A stretch of 64,000 nt of DNA. Source: Tatumella morbirosei. Lineage in GTDB: Bacteria > Pseudomonadota > Gammaproteobacteria > Enterobacterales > Enterobacteriaceae. Below, piece by piece: positions 1-9,455 of the stretch. Below the pieces are notes generated by a model. That model was not told the origin of the DNA, searched no databases, and saw only the letters and a program-made list of their open reading frames with translations. Position 1 is the first letter of the stretch; every line of letters begins with the position of its first letter. Position numbers and translations under genes: made by a program. The DNA lies in assembly GCF_000757425.2 (NCBI RefSeq), contig NZ_JPKR02000005.1, positions 434,001-498,000 on the forward strand, written 5' to 3'.

Positions 1-55
1 TTGAACGCCGTCAACAATCGATATTTCCTAAAACAATGATTAGCAGGACTGACAG

Positions 56-988
56 ATGAAAAAAATTGCAAACGCACAGATGCATGCTCACTTGCAGGTT
101 TTTGCCTGTGCAGCCCGACATATGTCGTTTACCCGCTGTGCCGAAGAACTGAATGTGACGCCGGGCGCTATCAGTCAGCAAATTAAGCAACTGGAAGATA
201 AACTGGGATTTTTGTTATTTCACCGGGCCGGCAGAGGTCTGGAACTTACCGCTCCGGGCCAGCGGCTGGCGGTTGTCGCGAATGAAATGCACAGCAGGGT
301 CATTGAAGAGTTAAGGTTACTCAATTCTGCCGGGATTAGCGGTGAATTCCGACTACGGTGTATTCCGTCATTTCTGAATAAATGGCTGATGCCACGTTTA
401 CCCGCGCTGGTGCATGATTTTCCTAACATTGAATTAAGGATTACCGCTGAAGACAGCAGTGATTCATTACACGGTAATGACTTTGATTTAGCCATCGATT
501 TAAATGACGGCAGTTACCCCGGGCTGATAACCACCCCACTATTTGAAGAAGAGATTTTTCCGGTATGCTCACCTTCTTTACTGATTAACCGGCCGCCACT
601 GACCGATGTCAACCAACTGAAACATTATCCGTTATTACATGATGTCACTGCCTGGCGTGGTAGCCATGAATATGCCGAATGGGCATTTTATTTACAGGCC
701 GTCGGGGCAGAAGATATCGATGTTCGCCGCGGTCATAAATTTAACCGCAATCATCTGACTATCGATGCGGCTAAACGGGGGATCGGCGTGGCTATTGCCC
801 GCAAAAACCTGATCAACGAAGATCTGGAGGAAGGTTCACTGATCATCCCGTTTGGTACACCGGTCAACGTGAAAAAGAGGTACGTGGTGGCTTACAGCGA
901 AGGGACGCTAAATGAACCGGCAAAACGGGCTATTTATGACTGGTTGCTGGAACAGGCAAGAATGTCCGACAGGAAAATCGCTCTGTAA
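56..988 (+). CDS. LysR-family transcriptional regulator (GcvA-like)
   Basis: A 310-residue protein of usual LysR length. The N-terminal winged helix-turn-helix lies at about residues 10-70 (motif AEELNVTPGAISQQIKQLE), followed by a periplasmic-binding-protein-like effector domain to the C-terminus. The style of the HTH and the short effector domain resemble the GcvA/AmpR branch. It is the first gene of the window, with a purine-rich AGGACTGACAG before the ATG. It lies about 800 bp upstream of the ecp pilus operon on the same strand, so it could regulate it, but nothing in the sequence proves this; its target may also lie to the left of the window. The final codons carry one copy of a decamer that recurs just downstream. 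Confidence 0.85.
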   Translation: MKKIANAQMHAHLQVFACAARHMSFTRCAEELNVTPGAISQQIKQLEDKLGFLLFHRAGRGLELTAPGQRLAVVANEMHSRVIEELRLLNSAGISGEFRLRCIPSFLNKWLMPRLPALVHDFPNIELRITAEDSSDSLHGNDFDLAIDLNDGSYPGLITTPLFEEEIFPVCSPSLLINRPPLTDVNQLKHYPLLHDVTAWRGSHEYAEWAFYLQAVGAEDIDVRRGHKFNRNHLTIDAAKRGIGVAIARKNLINEDLEEGSLIIPFGTPVNVKKRYVVAYSEGTLNEPAKRAIYDWLLEQARMSDRKIAL

Positions 989-1057
989 TCTGAAAGGTAT
1001 TGTCCGACAGTGATCTGCTTCCAGGGCAGTTCACCGGAATGACCAGACTGTCGGACA
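963..1057. repeat. Decamer TGTCCGACAG: two direct copies and one inverted copy
   Basis: TGTCCGACAG occurs at 963-972 (inside the end of the LysR gene), at 1001-1010, and inverted at 1048-1057. The second and third copies extend to a perfect 11-bp inverted repeat (1001-1011 and 1047-1057) around a 35-nt loop, 12 bp after the stop codon. There is no T-tract, so it is not a typical intrinsic terminator; it could be an operator or a recombination relic. Confidence 0.6.
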
Positions 1058-1794
1058 GTACTGAGCCATCGTTTCATCCTGAAATTTTGAGAGTGCCTGG
1101 TTGATAAGTCATCACAGGGGCTTCAAAGCCGCCGCTGCAGTGTTCCGATGATTAAGCAGATTTTATCTTTAATCCCCACGAATTCTTCCTTTTTTCTTTT
1201 TATGGCTTATTTTGGGGTGTTTCTGAATGTCATTGTCCGCAGAATAGCCACCAAAATGACAGGTTATTTCCCTGGCAACTGAACATAACAGGCATTCGGT
1301 AATAGGATTTATTCAAAAATATATTAAGGAATAGGATTATTCCACCCCGAACGCAGGCCGGATAATCCATTCATTCTGGCGAGAAAACCTCTGTATTTAT
1401 GGCCACTACCGACTTTTATCTCCTGTTAACTAAAACTCACCGGCGATCACAGAAAAATCCACAATTATTTTCAAAACAGAGGCATAAAAACCTGCACTAT
1501 AACTTTAAATAATAGCAACCACCTTCTCTGAAGAATAATAACCTACAGAAAAATATACCGCGCAATGATATTTAAAATAAAAAAACAACCCACCCGGTTA
1601 AATTTAATTCACTTTTTACCCCTATCTCTGACATGTTAAAGTCATGGTATCCCTCACTCGTCAGGATTTTATTTTATTAGCCGACTGACTTTACTGAGGG
1701 ATGAGAATTTTTTATGGATAATTTCCTCTATGCAGCCTACGGGTTAATGATAACTCTGAGTAGCGCTGATGTTTTCATTTATCAGGGATTTGAT
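989..1794. other. Long intergenic region upstream of ecpA
   Basis: About 800 bp that become strongly A+T-rich after 1480. In E. coli the regulator gene ecpR (matA) precedes ecpA; no reading frame resembling its LuxR-type product is present here. An in-frame upstream ATG at 1714, behind a GAGGGATGAG stretch, would lengthen EcpA by 27 residues but gives no sensible signal peptide, so this stretch is taken as leader and promoter of the ecp operon. Confidence 0.6.
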
Positions 1795-2382
1795 ATGAAA
1801 CTTAATATATTCAGCGGAATGGTATTTTTATTTATTTTATTGCCCGTGACTTCTCAGGCATCAGAATCCACCGCGCAGGCCGTCGCAAGCTGGTCTGCGA
1901 CAGCAAAAAAAGACACGACCAGCAAACTGGTGGTAACCCCTCTGGGTTCACTGGCTTTTCAGTATGCAGAAGGTATTAAAGGCTTTAATACCCAACAAGG
2001 ACTATTTGACGTCACCATTTACGGGGATAAAGAATCAACAGCCTTCCGGCTGACATCCCGTGTATTAACCGACACCCTGACTCAGTTAGATAATTCCGGT
2101 TCAACATTACAGGTAGGTATTAATTATCATGGCACTTTACTCAATAAAACCACTGATACCACCCTGATTGATACCGCCCGGGGGATTTACGGCGGTGAGC
2201 TGAGTAGCTTATCGCAGGGATTTAACCAAAATAGCCGGGCCATGGCTCAGGACCAGTTCACTTTTTCAATTATTAACGGCACAACCGATGGTCAAACTAA
2301 GGTCACTGACTTCAGTAGTTTACCGGAAGGAATCTGGAGTGGGGACATTAGTGTGCAGTTTAATGCTGTCTGGACCAGTTAA
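1795..2382 (+). CDS. ecpA: Common pilus major subunit EcpA (MatB)
   Basis: Major pilin of the E. coli common pilus, an alpha-fimbria of the CFA/CS1 class. The chosen start (ATG at 1795, AGGGA 6 nt upstream) gives 195 residues, the E. coli length, with a Sec signal peptide of about 22 residues ending TSQASE. The mature part begins with the very conserved block [18 protein letters not shown] and ends [20 protein letters not shown], almost identical to E. coli EcpA. The subunit should be exported, folded by the EcpB/EcpE chaperones and polymerised through the usher EcpC. It is the first gene of ecpABCDE. The near-identity over much of the protein with divergence in the variable middle is normal for this pilin. 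Confidence 0.95.
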   Translation: MKLNIFSGMVFLFILLPVTSQASESTAQAVASWSATAKKDTTSKLVVTPLGSLAFQYAEGIKGFNTQQGLFDVTIYGDKESTAFRLTSRVLTDTLTQLDNSGSTLQVGINYHGTLLNKTTDTTLIDTARGIYGGELSSLSQGFNQNSRAMAQDQFTFSIINGTTDGQTKVTDFSSLPEGIWSGDISVQFNAVWTS

Positions 2383-2413
2383 CTGACTATTGTGGCCGGT
2401 TTAAGGAATGATG

Positions 2414-3088
2414 ATGAAATACCCAATATTCTGTTTTAGTCTGTTATTTGCGGCTATTCCCTGCTGCCGGGCATTAGATGTCGGTGATATCACAACGTTT
2501 ATTTACAGCGACCAGAAAAGTATTGGTAAAGAAATTACCAACTCTACCGATAATGGTCGTCTGATTACCCTGCGAATTGAAAAGTTATCATCACCGCTCG
2601 CGGACGGAAAGATAATAAATCCTCAGGGCAGAACACAGCAGGAAGTATTAATGACGCCCGCCAGTATTTTATTGCCAGCGAAAAGTAAAGAGCTGATACG
2701 CTTTTTCTACCAGGGCCCTGCCGATAATCAGGAGCGCTATTACCGGATAAACTGGAAGGACCAGTCAGTCAGTCAGGCTCCGCAGGAAAAAGCTGTCAGG
2801 GAGGCCATTGCAACTTCCTCTGCTCAAATCGGGACCCTGCTGGTGGTTGCTCCGCGCAAGATACACTACGCCTACCTCTATCAGAACGGCAAATTGTCCA
2901 ATACCGGTAATGCAACATTACGTGTCGTTGCGTATGGGCCCTGCGCCAAAGCGGCAGACCGTTCATCCTGCCGGGAAAATTACTATCTGATACCAGGCAG
3001 AAACCGCACGTTCAGCCAGGTCAATGTGGCCGATAAACGCGCCCGGATAGGCATGTGGCAAGCCGGGAAATTTGTGGCAGTGAAATAG
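2414..3088 (+). CDS. ecpB: Ecp pilus periplasmic chaperone EcpB
   Basis: Periplasmic pilus-assembly chaperone of the Ecp (alpha-fimbrial) type, partner of EcpA and EcpD. Three ATG codons occur in tandem at 2408, 2411 and 2414; the last has the best spacing to AAGGA and gives 224 residues, close to the 222 of E. coli EcpB. A signal peptide of about 20 residues ends CRALDVGDI. The chaperone body shows IRFFYQGPADNQERYYRI in the middle and a C-terminal domain with NATLRVVAYGPC and NYYLIPG, all shared with the E. coli protein. It lies 31 bp after ecpA and 19 bp before ecpC, clearly within one operon. Confidence 0.94.
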   Translation: MKYPIFCFSLLFAAIPCCRALDVGDITTFIYSDQKSIGKEITNSTDNGRLITLRIEKLSSPLADGKIINPQGRTQQEVLMTPASILLPAKSKELIRFFYQGPADNQERYYRINWKDQSVSQAPQEKAVREAIATSSAQIGTLLVVAPRKIHYAYLYQNGKLSNTGNATLRVVAYGPCAKAADRSSCRENYYLIPGRNRTFSQVNVADKRARIGMWQAGKFVAVK

Positions 3089-3107
3089 AACTTCAGGGAG
3101 CCCAACT

Positions 3108-5603
3108 ATGTCCCGGCCGCTAATTAACCGGCTTTATCTGCTGTTGCGGCCCGGGCTTATTGTTCTGGCGCTGATACCGGCAGCCGGATTTGCTGACCGG
3201 GAGATATCGCAGGTGAACAATGTGCTGATTCCCCCGGCATTTGCCCGGGCGCTGCAGGAGGGCATGAATATTCCATTATCACTTCATTTGCTGGGCAACA
3301 AAGATCGCAGCAATGATCAGCGAATGGGTTATGCTGCTATCCGCCTGCAAGGTCAGCAGATCATTGTCCGTTTTATCGACCCCGAAGAGCAGCAGGATAA
3401 TGCTGAAGTCAGTGAGTTGGTGCGTCGGAAGCTGAGTGAACTCACCGATATTCCTTTTGACGAACGGTTTCAGATCCTGATTACCGCCAACGCTCGGCTG
3501 CAACTGAATCTGCAACAACTGGTTCTGCAATTAGTGGTTAACCGTTCGGCGCTGGGGGAGCGGTTACAGAAGAGAAGCCAGGATATAGGCGCATCGGATG
3601 TCCGTGCTCTGAGCAGCAGCCTCCGATACAACCTCGGTATGTATCATAATCAGGCCCGTAATCGCCAAAATAGCAGCTCAGGTTACCTGTCCTTCAATGA
3701 TGTCACTTCCCTGAGCGAGCACCATATGATTATCGATGGCGCATTATATGGCACGGCCCGTGGTCGTCAGACCGCAACCCTGTATAAAACACTCTATGAA
3801 CGCGATTTTTCAGGCTATCGGTTTGCTGCCGGAATGCTGGATAGCTGGAATCTGCAATCATTAGGGCCGGTCAGCGCCCTGGCCGCCGGAAAAATTTATG
3901 GTCTCTCCTGGGGAAATCAGTCCCGATCGACGGTATTTGATAACAGTCAGTCGGTCACACCGGTCATTGTATTCCTGCCAGCAGCAGGAGAAGTGCATAT
4001 ATCGCGCCAGGGGAAATTGATCAGCGTGCAAAACTTCACCATGGGAAACCATGAAGTTGATACCCGTAATTTCCCTTACGGGCTCTATGATGTCGATATC
4101 GTGGTCATGGTGAATGGCGCTGAAGTAAGTCAACATACTGAGAGGATCAACAAATTATTTAATAGTAACAATCTTGCGGGCAGGCCGCTGGCCTGGCAAT
4201 TCTGGGGCGGGCAGATGAATACTGAACGCTGGCAGGTGTCCGGAGGACGTTCGCTGCCTGGAAAGCGGAGCCTGTTGATCGGATCATCAGGACAAGGATC
4301 CTTTGGCCAACTCAGTTGGGCAGCCAGTGGCTATAGCTACGACAGCAATCTGATTGGTGAAACCCGTTTTTCTCTGCCGGTCACAGAGACTTTCTCGGTT
4401 AACCACCAGATGATGCTGGCCAATGATAACTCCTATAGCACTCTCAGCAGCCTGACAACCACTCTGCCTGGCGGTTTCAGCTCATTATGGCTGAACCATG
4501 AAATTACCCGCATAGGCCATCGGCTTAGACGCAGTGATGCCAGCAACCGGGCCATTGGCGGGACACTGAATCTGAGCGCATGGCAAATCCCGGCCGGGAC
4601 TCTCAGCGCCAGTTACAACGACGACCGTCTGAATAGCAGCCATTATTATACCGCAGATTATTATCAGACACTGTTCAGCGGAGCCGCCGGAACCCTGGGT
4701 CTCAGGCTTGGGGTACAACGATTTAATAATGGTGATAATGGCAGCAGCAGTAATAAATATATTGCTCTCGACTTCTCACTACAATTTGGACAGATTTTCA
4801 GTATCGGTTTGACCCATCAGAAAGGTTATACCCTGGCCAATCTGGACGCCCGTCAGCAATTCACTTCAGGGACTTTACGCGCCGCAGGAGCGAATCTGGC
4901 CACGGTCGTCTCCGGGGATCCTCGTAACGATAACCGTCTGAGTGGCGGAGGCTATGCACGCTTTGATAACCGCTATTCCGCAGGAACTGTCACTGTTAAC
5001 AGCAGCGCCGAAGGTAATATTAGCTCCAGCCTGACCGCAAGCGGCAGCCTTGGCTGGCAAGGCAATACCCTGGCCGCCAGCAGCAATGCCGAAGATACTG
5101 CCGGCGTGCTCTTCAGGACCGGTCTGCAAAAAGATGAACAGTTAAGCGCCAGTATTAATGGCCAGACATTCGATCTACGCGGCCCGCAGAGCTACTTACC
5201 GCTACCAGCCTATGTGCGTTATGACATTGAAATCCTGAACAACCAGCAGTCTGCCGACAGTTTTCAAATCACTCGCCAGCGTAAACAACAGTTGACTCTC
5301 TACCCCGGCAATGTCGCAGTCATTGAACCACAAATACAACAACAAATTACCGTCTTTGGTCGGTTATACCGTCAGGATGGCGCGGCACTGGCCAATACTC
5401 TGATACAAAATGGTTCACACCGCAGCTATACCGATAGCCAGGGAGAGTTTGTCATTGATATTGATAAGAACCGGCCACTTATCCGGGCTGGTTCAGGAAC
5501 TCAATCATGCCGCGTTGCCCCTGATCTGCAAAATGCCAGGGGGGCGGTATGGATAGGGAATGCCACCTGCCTTCCGGAGGGATTAACCGATGCAGCAAAC
5601 TGA
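3108..5603 (+). CDS. ecpC: Ecp pilus outer-membrane usher EcpC
   Basis: An 831-residue usher (E. coli EcpC has 841) forming the outer-membrane secretion and assembly pore for EcpA/EcpD. It starts with a signal peptide (residues 1-29), has an N-terminal domain, a long beta-barrel with an inserted plug-like segment, and a C-terminal beta-sandwich region with LTLYPGNVAVIEPQ, followed by a carboxypeptidase-regulatory-like segment (GRLYRQDGAALANT). The blocks NLQSLGPVSALAAGKIYGLS and VQNFTMGNHEVDTRNFPYG are nearly identical to E. coli. AGGGAG precedes the ATG. The 3' end overlaps ecpD by 14 nt, indicating translational coupling. Confidence 0.94.
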   Translation: MSRPLINRLYLLLRPGLIVLALIPAAGFADREISQVNNVLIPPAFARALQEGMNIPLSLHLLGNKDRSNDQRMGYAAIRLQGQQIIVRFIDPEEQQDNAEVSELVRRKLSELTDIPFDERFQILITANARLQLNLQQLVLQLVVNRSALGERLQKRSQDIGASDVRALSSSLRYNLGMYHNQARNRQNSSSGYLSFNDVTSLSEHHMIIDGALYGTARGRQTATLYKTLYERDFSGYRFAAGMLDSWNLQSLGPVSALAAGKIYGLSWGNQSRSTVFDNSQSVTPVIVFLPAAGEVHISRQGKLISVQNFTMGNHEVDTRNFPYGLYDVDIVVMVNGAEVSQHTERINKLFNSNNLAGRPLAWQFWGGQMNTERWQVSGGRSLPGKRSLLIGSSGQGSFGQLSWAASGYSYDSNLIGETRFSLPVTETFSVNHQMMLANDNSYSTLSSLTTTLPGGFSSLWLNHEITRIGHRLRRSDASNRAIGGTLNLSAWQIPAGTLSASYNDDRLNSSHYYTADYYQTLFSGAAGTLGLRLGVQRFNNGDNGSSSNKYIALDFSLQFGQIFSIGLTHQKGYTLANLDARQQFTSGTLRAAGANLATVVSGDPRNDNRLSGGGYARFDNRYSAGTVTVNSSAEGNISSSLTASGSLGWQGNTLAASSNAEDTAGVLFRTGLQKDEQLSASINGQTFDLRGPQSYLPLPAYVRYDIEILNNQQSADSFQITRQRKQQLTLYPGNVAVIEPQIQQQITVFGRLYRQDGAALANTLIQNGSHRSYTDSQGEFVIDIDKNRPLIRAGSGTQSCRVAPDLQNARGAVWIGNATCLPEGLTDAAN

Positions 5604-7254
5604 CCGTCGCTATCAACGCAGCAGAATTATCTGCGGGTCTCTGTGGTTCCTGTTGTTGTTCAGTGCCTGCTGCTTCCCGACACTGAAGGTCACCCGCTGG
5701 CCCGACAGAGCCCCGACAAGTTTTGTTTTTATTGAAAACAGTACCAACGATACCTACTTTATCACCCCGGGCGGGGTGATTGATCCACGTCTCACCGGCA
5801 GTAATCACTGGACCAGTAAAAAATATACCGGCTCCGGCAGAATTGATCAGCAAAGCCTGGGTTATATCGATAACGGGCACAATACTCTGTTGGTCAATGG
5901 CCGTTATTTTGATATGTGGCTGGAAAATCAACCCATTGCTTATCCCCTGCTCGGGCTACGCTGCATCAACTGGTATAAAGGATGCGATTTATCCACCAGC
6001 ATGATCCCGCCCCGCGCCAGTGATGCCTCAGGATTCTATGGGGTAGACGTGCCTGCCGGAGGGGCTAAATGGATGCATGGCCTGCTCTCAGACAGTTTTT
6101 ATTACTATCTGGGGCAAATGCCGGTGGGCGGTAAACTCAGCCTGACCATCAATACCTGTGAAACCCCGGTCGCTTACAATGCCGCTGCGGGTCAGCGATG
6201 TACTGAACAGTCATCGGGTCGATGGTATCAGGCTAACGTGACTTATCTTAAGGCTGCACATATCCGGTTTATCAATACCAATAACCTGTCTGAAATATTG
6301 ATTACCAGTGATGGCGTACCGGTGCCGGGAGGCAACAGTACAGACTGTAAATTACAAACAATCAACGGTATTGATGGCCTGAGCTGTAAAATGGCCACTT
6401 ATCAGTTGCAGAATTCAGGGCTAGTCAACTCTTCTATCCGTATCTTCCCTGTGGTAACAAACCCTGTTCTGGAAGCCGCTATCAAAAGAAATGAATTACA
6501 ATTCAGCCTCGACGGCAACCAGTGGAAACCCGTCAGTGGTTCTCTGTATTACTACACCTTTGAGCAGATGAAAAAATCAAACTCGTTGTATATTTTCTTT
6601 GCGCAGTCTCTATTCAAAAAAATGATACAACTTGGCATGAATGATATTAATACCCAAAAATTCCTGAGCTTTTACCTGAAGAATGCCAGCGTACCAGAGT
6701 CCGGCTGGTACGAGTTTCCGGCATCAAATACTATCCGGATAAAACCCGCTGATCTGAGCGTGAGTATTATTTCTGATGATTATTCCCCCTTGCCTGTGAA
6801 GACCGGCCAGGTTGGGGCAGGAAAGCCCTCTCTCAATTTTGGTTATCTCATCACGACCAGTGGTAAAACAGCCGCAGATAGCGTCGCCATTAAGGTCACA
6901 GGTCCACAGGTAAGTATTTCAGGCAAGAGTTATTGCCTGTTTACATCTGCTGACGGGAAGTTGCAGGTCCCGTTTCCTGGCTGGATAACGTTCACCTCGC
7001 GTAACGGAAACCTGAAACGCCTTCCCGGTGGCTGTGATTCGCAATGGCATGACATCACTGAGGCTTTGTGGCAGCCACAACCTTGGCAGGATAGCTATGG
7101 TAATCAGGGGATGATTAATAAAACCAGGATCACTTTTTCATTACCTATGGATGATCCCCGCTCACAGCTCACCATCGATAACCAAAACTGGTTCGGTGAT
7201 GTCAGTTCCTCCGGAGAAATTCATGTTAAAGCCACCTGGAAAAATTTACCCTAA
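5590..7254 (+). CDS. ecpD: Ecp pilus tip adhesin EcpD
   Basis: A 554-residue polymerising tip adhesin (547 in E. coli), a two-domain minor subunit that caps the EcpA rod and mediates attachment. The N-terminus has a hydrophobic export signal (about residues 13-30). Conserved blocks include TPGGVIDPRLTG, SLGYIDNG, GLRCINWYKGC and, in the second domain, LITTSGKTAADSVAIKVTGP and ending SGEIHVKATWKNLP, all shared with E. coli EcpD. The cysteine pairs expected of an exported adhesin are present. The start overlaps the end of ecpC by 14 nt; the end overlaps ecpE by 32 nt. Confidence 0.93.
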   Translation: MQQTDRRYQRSRIICGSLWFLLLFSACCFPTLKVTRWPDRAPTSFVFIENSTNDTYFITPGGVIDPRLTGSNHWTSKKYTGSGRIDQQSLGYIDNGHNTLLVNGRYFDMWLENQPIAYPLLGLRCINWYKGCDLSTSMIPPRASDASGFYGVDVPAGGAKWMHGLLSDSFYYYLGQMPVGGKLSLTINTCETPVAYNAAAGQRCTEQSSGRWYQANVTYLKAAHIRFINTNNLSEILITSDGVPVPGGNSTDCKLQTINGIDGLSCKMATYQLQNSGLVNSSIRIFPVVTNPVLEAAIKRNELQFSLDGNQWKPVSGSLYYYTFEQMKKSNSLYIFFAQSLFKKMIQLGMNDINTQKFLSFYLKNASVPESGWYEFPASNTIRIKPADLSVSIISDDYSPLPVKTGQVGAGKPSLNFGYLITTSGKTAADSVAIKVTGPQVSISGKSYCLFTSADGKLQVPFPGWITFTSRNGNLKRLPGGCDSQWHDITEALWQPQPWQDSYGNQGMINKTRITFSLPMDDPRSQLTIDNQNWFGDVSSSGEIHVKATWKNLP

Positions 7255-7927
7255 TCTGAGGTTATGGCTGATGGTGGGGAGCCTGGCCCTGCCACCTGTG
7301 TCGGCCTTGGCGATTGCATCTGCTCATTTAACGCTGGATCTGCCGGCTGACCGCGACTTTATCGCCAGGAAAGTACTCAACAATAATCGTACTCCCCGGG
7401 TGTACCAGCTCACACTCTATGCCATTCAACAACCCGCAGACCACGAACAGCGACTCCCTGCCGTTGACGGGGAGTTGCTTTATTCACCTAAAACGCTGGT
7501 TCTCCGGCCGGGAGAGAGTGATATTTTCCGGTTTTATTACCGGGGTCCTGCAGATAATAAAGAACGTTATTACCGGATTCTGATTAATGAAATCCCAACC
7601 CGACAATCATCAGCGACGGGTAAACCCGGCAGCCGGATCAGTATGGAACCGGAAGTGATTCTTGAAACACTGTTTGTGGTGCGCCCAAGAAAAATTAACT
7701 TTAGTTATCAGTGGCAACCCGGCATCGGCCGGTTGATCAATAACGGAAATACTTATTTTAAACTGCTGGTCAAACCGGACTGTCAAAGCAATGAACAACA
7801 GGAACAGGCATGGTATTTGCTGCCAGGCAGACAGGTCACCAGTCAGATACTCGCCCGTGCTGCCAGCAGTTATCTGGTTTATTCCGGGCGTTTTATTCCT
7901 CTGCGCCAGAATTGCGCCGGGGAATAA
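7223..7927 (+). CDS. ecpE: Ecp pilus periplasmic chaperone EcpE
   Basis: Second periplasmic chaperone of the Ecp system, paralogous to EcpB. The open frame extends upstream to 7151, but the ATG at 7223 has a well-spaced GGAGA, gives a proper signal peptide (ending SALAIASA) and a length of 234 residues, matching the 236 of E. coli EcpE. Diagnostic blocks are VDGELLYSPKTLVL, FRFYYRGPADNKERYYRI and VVRPRKINFSYQW. It is the last gene of the operon; no clear terminator follows before the convergent yczR gene 20 bp downstream. Confidence 0.92.
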   Translation: MLKPPGKIYPNLRLWLMVGSLALPPVSALAIASAHLTLDLPADRDFIARKVLNNNRTPRVYQLTLYAIQQPADHEQRLPAVDGELLYSPKTLVLRPGESDIFRFYYRGPADNKERYYRILINEIPTRQSSATGKPGSRISMEPEVILETLFVVRPRKINFSYQWQPGIGRLINNGNTYFKLLVKPDCQSNEQQEQAWYLLPGRQVTSQILARAASSYLVYSGRFIPLRQNCAGE

Positions 7928-7947
7928 TTAGCGCTCCGCATCATTCT

Positions 7948-9375
7948 TCAGAAGACCTGGCGATGACCGGCAATAGCATTGCTGTCCGGCAGCGTCGCCC
8001 ACAAGGGCTGCAACCGCTGAAAGGCCTGGCGTAATGTGTGCTCATCTGCACTGAAAGGCATACGCAGGTAACGGTCAAACGCCCCTGACAGGCCAAATCG
8101 TGTGCCGGTTCCCAGTAATATCCCAGCATCGCTGGCCCTCGCGGCAAACCCGGTGGACTGCATACCTGGCAGTTCAACCCAGAAAGAGAGCCCTCCTGCC
8201 GGAGTCAGTGTCTGCCATTCGGGGAAATACTCCTGCATCAGGCGCTGGCAGGTATCACGATGCTGTTTCAGCATGGCACGACGCTGCGGCAAAAACTGCT
8301 CACTGTTATCCAACAGCCATCCGGTCGCTAACTGGCTGAGCAGCGGTGAACCTAAATCCAGCGAATCCCGGATTTGTATCAGCGAGGTAATCAGCGAAGA
8401 TGAAGCCCGAATCCAGCCAATCCGCAACCCACCCCAGAAGCTTTTTGCCGCCGACCCCAGGCTTATCACTCTCTCACTGTCAGGAAAAGCGGCCACCGGC
8501 AGGGGAGGTGGCCGGTGATACCAAAGTTCGGATAGTGTTTCATCAATGACCAGCGGTGTATGTGTTCTGGCCGCAATCGCTGTGACCTCAGCCCTGCTGG
8601 CTTCATCCATGCAATAACCGGTAGGATTATGATAATCCGCAATCAGGTAAGCCAGCCGTGGGGAAGTCTGGGCAATGGTTGCTTTTAGCCCGGCAATATC
8701 CCAGCCCCCGGATAATAAAGGAACCCCCACCGCCTGACAGGATGCCCCACGAATGGCCGCCAGTGCCGACGGATAGGTCGGATGATCAACCAGTACCCTG
8801 TCACCTGGCCCTGCCAGCAGCCGCAGTATCAGGGCCAGTCCACTGACCGCACCATTCACCACCATGAGCTGCTCCGGCGTTGTAGGTAAACCACGCTGGC
8901 AATAACGCTGTGCGATTGATTCCCTCAGAGACAGCAAGCCTTTCGGGTTATAGCCGGAAGTTTGCAAATGGCCTGGTAATAGTTCCATGGCATGGCTGTA
9001 GGCCTGATGAATCTCCGGTCCCGCCACCGGAGAAGCCGTTGACAGATCCAACTGAGTGCCGGAAAGCGCTGTGCCAGCTACGGCCACACGGTTGGCAGGG
9101 ATCACTACCTGACTGCCGCTTCCCTGGCGACTTTGCAGGAAGCCCTGATCCCGTAGCTGAGTCAGTGCACTGCTAACCGTGGTGCGGCTGATATTCAGGC
9201 CAGAGGCCATTTCTCGTTCACCAGGCAACCGGGTCCCCTGTACCAGACGTCCGTCCAGAATCAGCAGGCGCAATGCCGCAGCCAGTTGCTGCCATAAAGG
9301 AATCCGTGAAGGTGTCTGTTGCCAGTGCCCGAGCATCTGAATCAGTGACTGATGACCAAACCGTCTTGACGACAT
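7948..9375 (-). CDS. yczR: MocR/GntR-type PLP-dependent transcriptional regulator, YczR-like
   Basis: A 475-residue MocR protein: an N-terminal GntR winged helix (about residues 20-85, motif LPGEREMASGLNISRTTVS) fused to a fold-type I aminotransferase-like domain. The PLP-lysine motif SLGSAAKSFWGGLRIGW and an upstream ADYHNPTGY stretch are visible. The fused domain normally senses PLP or an amino-acid ligand rather than catalysing transamination. It is divergent from yczE, the arrangement known for the YczR subgroup of MocR regulators, so it most likely controls that membrane protein. Its 3' end converges on ecpE. Confidence 0.85.
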   Translation of the reverse strand: MSSRRFGHQSLIQMLGHWQQTPSRIPLWQQLAAALRLLILDGRLVQGTRLPGEREMASGLNISRTTVSSALTQLRDQGFLQSRQGSGSQVVIPANRVAVAGTALSGTQLDLSTASPVAGPEIHQAYSHAMELLPGHLQTSGYNPKGLLSLRESIAQRYCQRGLPTTPEQLMVVNGAVSGLALILRLLAGPGDRVLVDHPTYPSALAAIRGASCQAVGVPLLSGGWDIAGLKATIAQTSPRLAYLIADYHNPTGYCMDEASRAEVTAIAARTHTPLVIDETLSELWYHRPPPLPVAAFPDSERVISLGSAAKSFWGGLRIGWIRASSSLITSLIQIRDSLDLGSPLLSQLATGWLLDNSEQFLPQRRAMLKQHRDTCQRLMQEYFPEWQTLTPAGGLSFWVELPGMQSTGFAARASDAGILLGTGTRFGLSGAFDRYLRMPFSADEHTLRQAFQRLQPLWATLPDSNAIAGHRQVF

Positions 9376-9381
9376 ATGCGA

Positions 9382-9441
9382 TCCACTTTTTATTAACTGG
9401 CTATTAATTAGTAATCCATTTCAGATAACAATCAGTCCACT
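9382..9441. promoter_or_regulatory. Candidate YczR operator: three direct TCCAYT repeats
   Basis: The 80-bp divergent promoter region holds TCCACT at 9382-9387, TCCATT at 9415-9420 and TCCACT at 9436-9441, 33 and 21 bp apart (about three and two helical turns). MocR regulators are known to bind direct repeats on one DNA face, so these are reasonable operator half-sites; the assignment is inference. Confidence 0.35.
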
Positions 9442-9455
9442 GTCAACCGGAAATA

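Noticed and set aside
1714-1794. Upstream start for ecpA
   Set aside because: It would add 27 residues and spoil the signal peptide; the start at 1795 gives exactly the E. coli length.
8102-8518. Plus-strand frame inside yczR
   Set aside because: Entirely antisense to a conserved aminotransferase-like domain.
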